Below are positions 42,696 to 51,900 of a stretch of DNA of 64,000 nt, piece after piece (the stretch's first letter is position 1; every line of letters begins with the position of its first letter). The notes beneath the pieces are model-generated. The model saw only the letters and a program-made list of their open reading frames with translations. It was not told the origin of the DNA and did not search any database. Source of the stretch: a bacterium (GTDB lineage: Bacteria > Desulfobacterota > Binatia > HRBIN30 > CADEER01); the NCBI GenBank assembly GCA_019637795.1, contig JAHBUY010000006.1, positions 302,330-366,329 on the forward strand, written 5' to 3'. The translations under genes were made by a program, and so were the position numbers.

Positions 42696-43679
42696 ATGAA
42701 CATGGTCGTGAACTGCGCCGCCTACGAGCACGGCCGGCGGGTGCGCAACATCCCGATCGACGACATCAGCGAGGTCCTCGAGCTGCCCGGGCCGTTCGTC
42801 TGGGTCGGCCTGCACGAGCCCGACGAGCCGCTGCTGCGCCAGATCCAGCAGGAGTTCGGGCTGCACGATCTCGCGGTCGAGGACGCGCTGCGCGCCCACC
42901 AGCGGCCGAAGCTCGAGGAGTACGGCGACGCGTTGTTCGTCGTCCTGCGCACGGCGCGCATCGACGACGGCGGCGCCGGGCACATCGTGCTCGGCGAGAC
43001 GCATCTCTTCGTCGGCCCGCGCTACATCGTCTCGATCCGCCACGGCGCCTCGGCCTCGTATGCCGACGTGCGGCACCGCTGCGAGACCACCCCGCACCTC
43101 CTGAAGAAGGGCCCGGGGTTCGTCCTCTACGCGATCATGGACTTCGTGGTCGACCACTACTTCCCGATCGTCGACCAGCTCGAGGACCGGCTCGATTCGA
43201 TCGAGGAGGCGATCTTCTCCTCCGCGACGCCGGACCGCGGCGCCGTCGAGGAGATCTACGACCTCAAGCGCGATCTGCTGGTCGGCAAGCGCGCGGTGTC
43301 GCCGCTGGTCGACATCTGCAACCGGCTGATGCGTTTCGATCTGGCGGTCATCCCCGAGGACACGCGGCCCTACTTCCGCGACGTCTACGATCACGCCATC
43401 CGCATCAACGAGACCATCGACACCCTGCGCGAGCTGGTCACCAGCGCCCTCGAGGCGAAGCTGTCGCTGATCTCGGTCGAGCAGAGCGACATCACCAAGA
43501 AGCTCGCCGCCTGGGCGGCGATCATCGCCGTGCCGACGATGATCGCCGGCATCTACGGCATGAACTTCGAGTTCATCCCCGAGCTGCGCTGGCACTACGG
43601 CTACCCCAGCGTGGTGGCCATGATGCTCGGCATCTGCGGCTTCCTCTACTGGCGCTTCCGCGCGGCGGGCTGGCTCTAG
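42696..43679 (+). CDS. corA: CorA-family magnesium/cobalt channel
   Basis: This 327-residue divalent-cation channel forms pentamers in the inner membrane. The large N-terminal cytoplasmic domain includes FVWVGLHEPDEPLLRQIQ and LAVEDALRAHQRPKLEEYGD. The long stalk helix runs through ITKKLAAWAAI. The first membrane helix ends with the diagnostic Gly288-Met289-Asn290 (IYGMNFEFIPEL), followed by the second helix VVAMMLGICGFLYWRF. The ATG at 42696 begins MNMVVNCAAY; a second ATG lies 6 bases in. It ends 10 bases from a convergent gene. Confidence 0.95.
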   Translation: MNMVVNCAAYEHGRRVRNIPIDDISEVLELPGPFVWVGLHEPDEPLLRQIQQEFGLHDLAVEDALRAHQRPKLEEYGDALFVVLRTARIDDGGAGHIVLGETHLFVGPRYIVSIRHGASASYADVRHRCETTPHLLKKGPGFVLYAIMDFVVDHYFPIVDQLEDRLDSIEEAIFSSATPDRGAVEEIYDLKRDLLVGKRAVSPLVDICNRLMRFDLAVIPEDTRPYFRDVYDHAIRINETIDTLRELVTSALEAKLSLISVEQSDITKKLAAWAAIIAVPTMIAGIYGMNFEFIPELRWHYGYPSVVAMMLGICGFLYWRFRAAGWL

Positions 43680-43688
43680 CCGGGCGGC

Positions 43689-44669
43689 TCACAGGCCGGG
43701 GAGCGGCGGCGGACCCGGCGGGCGCGGCGCGGCCGGCGGCGGCAGCGGCACGGCGGACAGTCGTTCGGGGTGCACCTCGACGTCGACCCGTCCCGCCGCC
43801 TCGGCATACAGCGCCTCCAGGCGCCGGTGCCGCTTCTCCGCCAGCACCTGGGCGCGGATCAGCGGCGCCACCTCCTCGAGCGGTCGCCGCGTCGCCGGGC
43901 GGGTGTCGACCAGCCGGATGACGTACAGGCCGTCCGCCGTCTCGAGCAGCGGCGCGAGCTGCCCGGCGCGTTCGAGCGCGAAGACGGCCGCGACGACGGC
44001 GGGAGCGAAGCGGCCGTCGGGTTGTCCGGCGACCAGCCAGCCGGTGTCGCCGCCGAGGTAGCGGCTCGCCTGGTCGTCCGAGTACTGCGCCGCCAGCGCC
44101 GCGAAGCGCGCCGCCTCCGGCTGCTGCTCCACTTCGGCGCGCACCGCGGCGGCGCGGGCCCGCGTCGCGACCACCGTGGTCTCCGCGGCGGGCTGGCGGA
44201 GGGCGAAGTGGATGATCGCGGCGCGCGCCGCGGCGGGAATGGTGAAGGCCTGGGGATGGGCGTCGTAGAAGGCGGCCACCTCGTCGTCGCCGACCCCCAG
44301 CGCGTCCAGGATCGGGTCGACCGCCTCCTCCCGATACTTGCCGGCGAGGATGTCCAGCATGTCGCGCCGCACGCCGTAGTCGTCGAGATAGCCGCGGGCG
44401 CGGCCATTGGCGGCCAGCACCTCGGTGCGCACCATCTCGTCCAGCAGGGCGCGCCGCGCCTCCTCGCTGGGGAAGTTGGCCGGGCCGCCGCGCCGCGCCA
44501 TCTCGGCGCCGAAGTCGTCGACGCTGATCGACCGACCGTCGACGACGGCCAGCGGCGCCGCCGGCGCCGCGACCGGGGCGCGCTCCCGGCCGCGCGGCAG
44601 ATGCTGCACGCCGATCGCCAGCAGCGCGCCGGCGATCGCGGCGAGGAGGAGCCTGCCCCAGGGCCTCAC
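43689..44669 (-). CDS. Periplasmic parvulin-type peptidyl-prolyl isomerase (SurA/PrsA-like)
   Basis: This is a 326-residue envelope foldase. An N-terminal signal or anchor (LLLAAIAGALLAIGVQHL) is followed by a SurA-N-like helical part: VDGRSISVDDFGAEMARRGG, then RRALLDEMVRTEVLAANGRA. The parvulin domain lies at ~145-265: ARAAIIHFALRQ, FAALAAQYSDDQASRYLGGD, GWLVAGQPDGRF and PLLETADGLYVIRLVDTRPA. The C-terminus is Pro-rich. GTG start. It follows the large secreted-protein genes on the same strand (gap ~88 bases), so it may help fold them; that link is inference. Confidence 0.82.
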   Translation of the reverse strand: MRPWGRLLLAAIAGALLAIGVQHLPRGRERAPVAAPAAPLAVVDGRSISVDDFGAEMARRGGPANFPSEEARRALLDEMVRTEVLAANGRARGYLDDYGVRRDMLDILAGKYREEAVDPILDALGVGDDEVAAFYDAHPQAFTIPAAARAAIIHFALRQPAAETTVVATRARAAAVRAEVEQQPEAARFAALAAQYSDDQASRYLGGDTGWLVAGQPDGRFAPAVVAAVFALERAGQLAPLLETADGLYVIRLVDTRPATRRPLEEVAPLIRAQVLAEKRHRRLEALYAEAAGRVDVEVHPERLSAVPLPPPAAPRPPGPPPLPGL

Positions 44670-44757
44670 GGGCGGCGGCGCGACAGGGCGCGCGAGCGGT
44701 CGCCGGCGCGGCCGGCGCGGCGGAAGGATCCGCCCCGCCAGCCGGCCGGATGGCGCT

Positions 44758-45876
44758 TCAGGAGCCGCACGAGGTCAGCGCCCGGCTGACCGCCGCGATC
44801 AGCTCGGAGATGGTGATGGTGCCGTCGCCGTTGCCGTCGCCGGCCGGGCACTGCGCCACCGGCGTGGTGCCGAGGGCGATGTTGACCATGCGGATCAGCT
44901 CCGAGATCGCGACCTGGCCGTCGCCATCGCAGTCGCCGGCGCAGCCGCCCGTGCCCGGGGTCACGGTCGGCGTCGGCGAGGGCGTCGTCGGCCCGCCGGT
45001 GCCGGTGCGCACCGGCGTCGCGGTCACCGTCGGCGTCGCCACCCGCTGGCCGCAGGCGCCGCCCGGGCACTGGGCGGCGTCGAGGCAGGAGTAGCCCGCC
45101 TGGCTGCCATCGAGACAGACCAGGGTGGGCGAGACGCAGGTCGAGCCGGGGCACTGCGCGTTGCGCAGACACGGCAACCCCTTGCGCGCGCCGTCCAGGC
45201 AGAGCTTCTGCGAGCCGACGCAGGAGCCGCCGGCGCAGTTCTGCGCCACGTCGCAGCACTCGCCCGCCTGGGCGCCGCCGCTGCACGTGCCGCGCCCCGG
45301 GTTGATCGCGCAGGCGACGGCGGTGGAACACGCCGCCTCGATGCACTGACAGGCCTGCCCGTCGGCGCTGCCGCCGTCGCACAGCGCCCGGGCGACGGTG
45401 CAGAAGCCGCCGGGGCAGTCGACGTCGCCGACGCAGGTCTGGCCGTCCCGGCCGCCGCCGCTGCACAGCGCCTTGCCGCCCGAGAGATCGCGGCGGATGA
45501 CCGTACCGCCGCGCACGGCGACCTCGCCCGCCAGACGGTCGTTGATGAAGAGTTGCACGGTGCTGCCGTCGAGGGCGGTGCCGGCGGGCAGCACCTCGCC
45601 GCTCTGGGTGGCCTGGGCGAGGGAGATCGCCAGACCGTAGAACGCCGGCGCCGCCGCGTTGGCGCCGACCACCGAGGATCCGAGCACGGTGTCGCCGAGG
45701 CGCGCCGAGACGACGCCGCCCGGCACCGGCTGGCCGTTGACCGAGACGCGCCCGTAGCACATCGCGTCGGGCGTGCTCAGCGCCGCCTGGCTCGCCGCGC
45801 CGCCGCAGGCGACGCTCAGGCAGACGGCGAGCAGCATCCCGGCGCGCCGCCGCGCGGCCGATTCCGTGGCAGCCAT
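44758..45876 (-). CDS. Secreted protein with Cys-rich repeats, Thr/Pro linker and C-terminal dockerin-like pair
   Basis: This is a 372-residue exported protein. The signal region MLLAVCLSVACGGAASQA may be a lipoprotein or ordinary signal. Residues ~40-135 are a small beta domain (RVSVNGQPVPGGVVSARLGD, INDRLAGEVAVRGGTVIRRD). Residues 138-275 are five Cys-rich units of the type C-x-G-G-x3-G-x2-C-x4-x-C-P-G-x2-C. Residues 281-310 are a Thr/Pro/Val linker. Residues 312-370 are two dockerin-like calcium loops (GDCDGDGQVAISELIRMVN; DGNGDGTITISELIAAVS). GAGGAGG precedes the ATG. It is the third gene of the cluster after the giant gene (70-base gap). Confidence 0.78.
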   Translation of the reverse strand: MAATESAARRRAGMLLAVCLSVACGGAASQAALSTPDAMCYGRVSVNGQPVPGGVVSARLGDTVLGSSVVGANAAAPAFYGLAISLAQATQSGEVLPAGTALDGSTVQLFINDRLAGEVAVRGGTVIRRDLSGGKALCSGGGRDGQTCVGDVDCPGGFCTVARALCDGGSADGQACQCIEAACSTAVACAINPGRGTCSGGAQAGECCDVAQNCAGGSCVGSQKLCLDGARKGLPCLRNAQCPGSTCVSPTLVCLDGSQAGYSCLDAAQCPGGACGQRVATPTVTATPVRTGTGGPTTPSPTPTVTPGTGGCAGDCDGDGQVAISELIRMVNIALGTTPVAQCPAGDGNGDGTITISELIAAVSRALTSCGS

Positions 45877-45946
45877 GGGTCCCGCCTCCTCGTTGCCGAA
45901 GGCCGTTCGCGGACGGCGTGTCGCGTGCGGCGCCGGCGTCTGCATC

Positions 45947-48900
45947 TCAGTTCCCCGACAGCGCATAGGTCTGGAAGAAGATGAGGATGTCCGAGATGCC
46001 CTTGCCGTCGCGGGCAACGCCATTCGGATCGACCACCGTGCCGCCACCGGCCACCGGCTTTCCGTAGATGAAGGTGTTGAGGCCCTGGTCGGCGTCGGCC
46101 AGCAGGGTGCCGCCGGTGATGATGAGCACCCAGCGCGTGTTCCACACCGAGCGGGCGATGGCGCGGCTCTCGGTCGTCACCTGGCCGGAGTCGAGCGAAC
46201 CGCTGTCGTGATAGGCGCGGAAGCTGGAGTGGCGGCGGATGTCGCCGATCGGATCGCTCAGCGAATCGAGCTGCGGGATCCAGGTGAGGTCGCTGAGGGT
46301 GGTGTTGCCGATCGGGAACGGCACCGGGATGCGCTGGTCGAGGATGGCCCAGTTGCGGGTGCGGAAGTCGCCGGCGGCGGGCGACCGCAGCACGTCGGCG
46401 CCGACCGGAATGAGATAGACGCGCGGCGTGTTGGACAGCCCCTGGGCGTTGTAGTTCTTGAACCACACGCCCATGGTCCGCACCTTGGTGGCGAAGTTGG
46501 TCGGATCGTAGGCGCTGTCGCCGCCCGACAGCGGCCAGCCGAAGAAGTTCAGGCCGAAGGTGACGGTGGTCGGGATCGGGATGACGATGCCCGGCAGCGG
46601 CGTGCTGCCCTGCGGCCCGGGCGGGCGGGCGAAGCGCCGGAAGGCCTCGACGTCCCACAGGTTGGCCACCCGATGCTGCGCCAGGGTCGAGCGCCAGACG
46701 TCGTCCGACCCATCGAGGACGCGGAACAGCTCCTTGCGCAGCGAGAAGCGGTTGGTCTCGGTCTGCGGGGTGTTGAAGCCGAGCTGTCCCTTGAGGACGC
46801 TGAAGTTGGCCTTCATCTGCGCCAGCGTGTCGCCCAGCCCGGGCGAGCCGGCGACCGGTTGCCCGTCGACGAACTGGCCGAGGCTGCGCTGGCGGACGAT
46901 GTCGGTGAGGAACTTCCGCCCCGCCTGCGGCGCCGTGCCCTGCAGGTTGGTCTCGTAGTCGTAGGCGGCGGCGGTGAGATACGCATAGCGCGACGCGAGA
47001 TCGAGCTGCGCCCGGTACTTCTGCAGCGCGTCGTTGCGGAAGACGCGGAAGGCCATGTCGCTGTAGCGGCGCTCGGCGACCTTGGAGGCGGTCATCTTGC
47101 GGAACGCCTCGAGCTCGTCGATCAGACGCACGCCGCGGGCGAGCGTGCCCTGCAGGCGCGCCGCCGCCTGGCGCGCCGCCTCGGCCTGGGTCAGCGCCTC
47201 GAGCCGCAGGCTCGGCTCCTGGCGCAGCTTCTCGCCCAGGGTGCCGAGCAGGTTGAAGCTCTCGAAGTCATCGTCCAGGCCCTGCAGCGCGATGCCGTCG
47301 ACCTGCGCCTGGATCTCGTTCGCCTGTTCGAAGCCGAGCTGCGCCAGCTCGGCCGCATCGCCGCCGATGCCCAGGCCCATGAGGGTCCCCGCGACCGTCG
47401 CCTTGAGCGCGCCGCGCACCCCGGAGAGGGCGTCGAAGGCCAGCCCCGTGACCTTGGGAACCGACTCCGCTCCGGCTTCGACGAAGCTCTTCATGGTCTC
47501 GCTGGTGCGCTTCAGGCCCAGCTCGACGCCCTTGGCGGCGAAGATCAGCGCGTTCATGCTGAGCTTGGTGTTCTTGGTGCGGTTGAGGATGACCAGGCGA
47601 TCGGCGGCCAGCCTGTTCTGGCCGCGGATGGTCGAGAAGACGCATTCGATGTCGCCGATCAGCCGCTCGTAGTCCTTCACCGCGCGCTCGAACTGGGCGC
47701 GCGTCTGCAGCAGGTCGGACTGCGCCAACTGCAGCTCGCCGGGCGACTCGCGGGTCGTCCAGCTCGCGTCCTTGATGCGGCCGAAGCCGCTGTTCGAGAG
47801 CGTCACCGTCACCGTGCTCGGCGTCGTCACCAGCGTGCCGTCGGAGTTGAACCGCAGCTTGCTGCTGGAGTCGTAGCGGCAGGTGCCCTCCTGCGCTTCG
47901 CAGTTGTCGGTTTCAGGCACCGCCACGGAGAGCGTGTACGACGACGAGCCGGCGGTGAGCAGGTCCGGAATCTCGCCGGTCAGCTCGGATTCGTCGACCA
48001 CGTTCCAGTTCCAGACGTCGGGCCCGGTGTAGCCCAGCTTGTAGGTGCGGCCCGGGCCGATGTCCTCCTTGTACGGCGAGCCGAAGAGCTCGATCAGGCG
48101 GTTGTTGTAGTCGCGCTCCTGCTGCGCCACGTTGCGGGCGAAGTCGACCGCGGTGTCCTGGTTGCGACGCAGCAGTTGCGTCAGGCCGTTGGCGTAGTCG
48201 AACACCCGTACCGCGTTGGCCAGGGCGACCCCGGCGCGATCCGCGATCTGCTCGTAGTGCTGCTTGCCCTGGACGCTCGAGCCGACCTGCAGGAAGGCGG
48301 GATCGACGTCGAAGGGCACGACGTTCTTGGCCAGGCCGAGCGGGTTCATGCCCTGGTCGACGAGGTCGAGCTGGGCCTGCACGGCGAGCGACTGGCTGGC
48401 GATCTCGGCCAGCTCGGGCACCGTCGTGCGGTCGATCTTCTCGATGCCCGGAGGGGCATCGCTCTGCGGCGGCAGGATGGCGTTGGCGACCACCCAGTCG
48501 AAGAAGGCGCCCTGACCGGAGCGGGCGGCCCACTCGGAGACGCCGAAGGCGCGGCTGGCGTCGGTGTCCTTGTAGCCCTGCCACTGGCCGGCCGGGTCGT
48601 CGACCCAGCGCTGGCGGTAGGTGAGGTCGACGATCTGCGCCCCGGTGCGGGCGCGCGCCGCCGCCGCGGCGGCGAAGCGGCGCTCGTCGGTGAAGTCGAC
48701 CAGCACCTCGCTGCCGGCGACCAGGACCGAATCCGAGCGCGGCAGCCAGATGAAGTTGGGATGGCGCAGCAGCTTGTAGTAGCCGGTGAGCGCCGTCAGG
48801 TAGTGCCCCCAGGCGTCGCCGTGCCCCTGCGGGAAGAGCTTGCGGGCATCGAATTCGTCGATGTCGCCGTCGCCGTCCTGGTCGGTGATCTTGTAGTTCT

Positions 48901-51900
48901 GCTGGTAGGCCACCTGGCCGTTGCGGCCGGTGAAGTTCCAGATCAGGCGGTTGTACACCGGCGGCGCCCCGCCGCTGTCGTCGCGGCCGCGCAGCAGCGC
49001 CAGCTCCTCGCTGAGCAGCGAGTCGGTCTGGTCCTGGAAGGCGAAGATCGACGGCGCGGCGGTGCCGAACTGGCCGCTGGTGTCGAAACCGATGGTCGGA
49101 TCGAGGGCGTCGCCGAAGGCCTCGTTGCCGAGCAGCATGTAGAGGTCGGCGATGCGCGCCGCGACGTCGAGCAGCTTGCTGTCGACGGCGCCGACGCTCA
49201 GCCCCTGGTCGATCGACAGGCCGCGGCCGCGATCGAGCACCGTCTCGTAGATGTCGATCAAGCCGACGCTGTTGAGCGCGTCGGCGTCGGAGTTGAAGGC
49301 GATCGGCCCCTCGAAGCGCGCCCCGGCCGAGACCAGGGCGTTGGCGAGCGTGTCGACGCCGTTGTTGCGGAAGTCCTTGGTCCGCTGGTCGAAGGGGTTC
49401 AGCCCGGCGGTGACGCGGGTCAGCCAGCCCGGCACGAGCTGGGCGCGCGGATCGGTCGCCTGCGTCGGCCCGAGCGGGGCGCCAGCCCACTGGCTCGGTT
49501 CCGTCGCGTTGCTGCACAACGGGTAGCCGCGATAGCGCGCCACGACGCAGGTGTCGGCGAGGCTGGTGACGCCGGGGCCGCTGAGCGTCACGTCCGACAC
49601 GCCCATCCCGCCGGGGAGCGGGATCCAAGGCGCGCTGACCGGCGCCGGATATGCGGGCACGGCGATGCTGCGGCAGTCCTTCTCCTTGAGCGCGTAGTAC
49701 CACTCGAACGCGAGGCCGCTCGGATCGCCGCCGAAGTCGCCGCTGTGGCGCAGGGTGATCGCCTCGTCGAAGACGTTGGCGGCGGGGACGATGTGGACCT
49801 GGCCCTGGTAGACGCCGCAGTCGACGCGCAGCACCGACAGGGTGATCGGCAGCGGGCTGAGGGTCGGGTCGTTGTTGAAGGCGACGGTGACGTACCCGGT
49901 GCCGTCGGCGAGGCCGGCCGAGAGGGCCTTGGGGCCGAGCAGTTGCTCCGCCACCACCTTGTTGCCGCGCATGGTGAAGCCGACGTCGAGGGCGTCGTCG
50001 GCCATGCCGTCGCCGTCGGCGTCGACGTCGTTCGGATTGCGCGACTTCATGTAGAGGGCGTCGACCGCGGTCTTCCACGCCGGGACGGTGCTCAACGCCT
50101 TCAGCTCGTCGCGCTCGCGGGCGGTCATGACGTTGAGCGCCAGGAACGGCTCGCCGAGGCCGCTGTCGTCGAACACGCCCTTGATCGACAGGCGCTTGGC
50201 GGTGGCGTCGTAGAACAGCCGCTGGCTGACGCCCGGCGACAGCTTGCGCTCGCCGTTCTCGCCGCCGGTGATCTGCGACTGCAGACCGCGGCGGACCGAG
50301 ACGATGTCGGTCGGCAGCGCCTCCAGCGTCACCGCGCGCGGCGTCAGCGGATCGATCAGCCGCACCAGCTTCGCCGGCTCGTTGGCGGCGTCGGGAGCCG
50401 GGGATGTGGTCTCGAAGACGACGCTGGCCGCCGCCTGCGTGGAGATCGCCGGCAGGCCGCGCTTCGGCTTGAGCAGCGTCTCGCCGATCTGCAGGACCGG
50501 CGGGTTCGCCGGCCAGACGGCGTTGTACGTCACCCGGCGCTGCGTGCCGGCGTCGACCAGCCAGGGCTCGCAGGTCCCGACCGGCACGTCCGGCGTGCCG
50601 TCGCCGTCGAAGTCGGTGTAGAAGCCCTGCTGCACCGGATAGTCGTAACGGGCGCGGATGGTGCCGGCGGAGCGCGCCCACCACCCCTTCCAGGTGCCGT
50701 CGTCGCCGATGCCGATGTGGTCCTTGAACAGCGCCAGATTGGCCGCGCCGCCGCACAGGGGATCCGTCGATCCCGACTGCAGGCAGGCGGACTGACACTG
50801 CGCGTCCATCGTGCAGGCGTCGCCCTCCAGCGATCCGCCGACGCAGCGTCCGCCCTGACAGGCCGGGCTGGTCGCGGCGCAGTCGCTGGCCAGCGGCGCG
50901 CACGATTCGACGCACGGCGGCAGCACGGTGAGCGGATACGGCGGCTGGATGTGCTGGCCGGCGGTCGCCGGATAGACGTCGGTGTACGGCGGATCGACGA
51001 GCGCCACGCCGTAGACGCGCATCCGCCACGCCTGGGTCGCCGGGTCGCGGTACTTGAGCAGGACGTAGGGATCGGAGAGGCCGAGGGTCGCGTTCAGGTC
51101 GTTGCGCAGGGCGAAGACGGCGTTGACCCCGGTGCCGGCGTTCGAGGGCAGCAGCAGCGCGTGCTCCTCGTTGGGATTGAAGCCGGCCAGGGCGGGGTCG
51201 TCCTGGCTGTAGATCTGCGCCGCGGGGAAAGCGGCGGGCGTCAGCGGCGGCTGCACCTGGCAGGTGCCGCTGGCGCAGTCGCCGTCGTTCTGGCAGGCGC
51301 CGCGCACGTCGCGGCAGCGCCCGTCCGAACCGAGACCGCTGGCGACGATGATGGTGTCGGGATTCGCCGGCCACTGGCAGTCGTAGCGCACCGCCTTGGA
51401 GGGCCAGGCGATGCCGCGCCCGTCCTGGCGGTACCAGGCGATGAGCATGTCGTCCGCCGGATCGTCGGCGAGATCGCGGTTGACCGGCAGGATCGGCCCG
51501 CTGCGCGAGGCGTCGCGGGTGTAGGCGGCGCTGGCGCCGACGCCGTCGTAGCGCGCCCTGGCGTTGACCATCCAGCCGTTCTTGCCGTTCGGGTCGACGT
51601 GATCGGGGTCGCTCAGCGCCGCGCCGATCGTGCACGCGGCCGGTCCGCCGGAGGTGTTCTTGGCCGGGTCGAGGGTGCGCACGACGACCAGCGCGGAGGA
51701 GTAGTTGTCGGTGTTCGAGCTGGGACCGTTGACGAACAGCAAGGTCGCCCAGCCGCCGCTGGCGGTGAAGACCTTGGTGGCCGGGTTCACCGCCGCGTCG
51801 CTGTCCTGCGACTGGTAGAGGATGCCGCCGAACGACCAGGTGGACGCCGCGCTCAGCGGCCCGCAGGTCTGGCCGGCGCCGCAGTCCTGGTTGCGCGTGC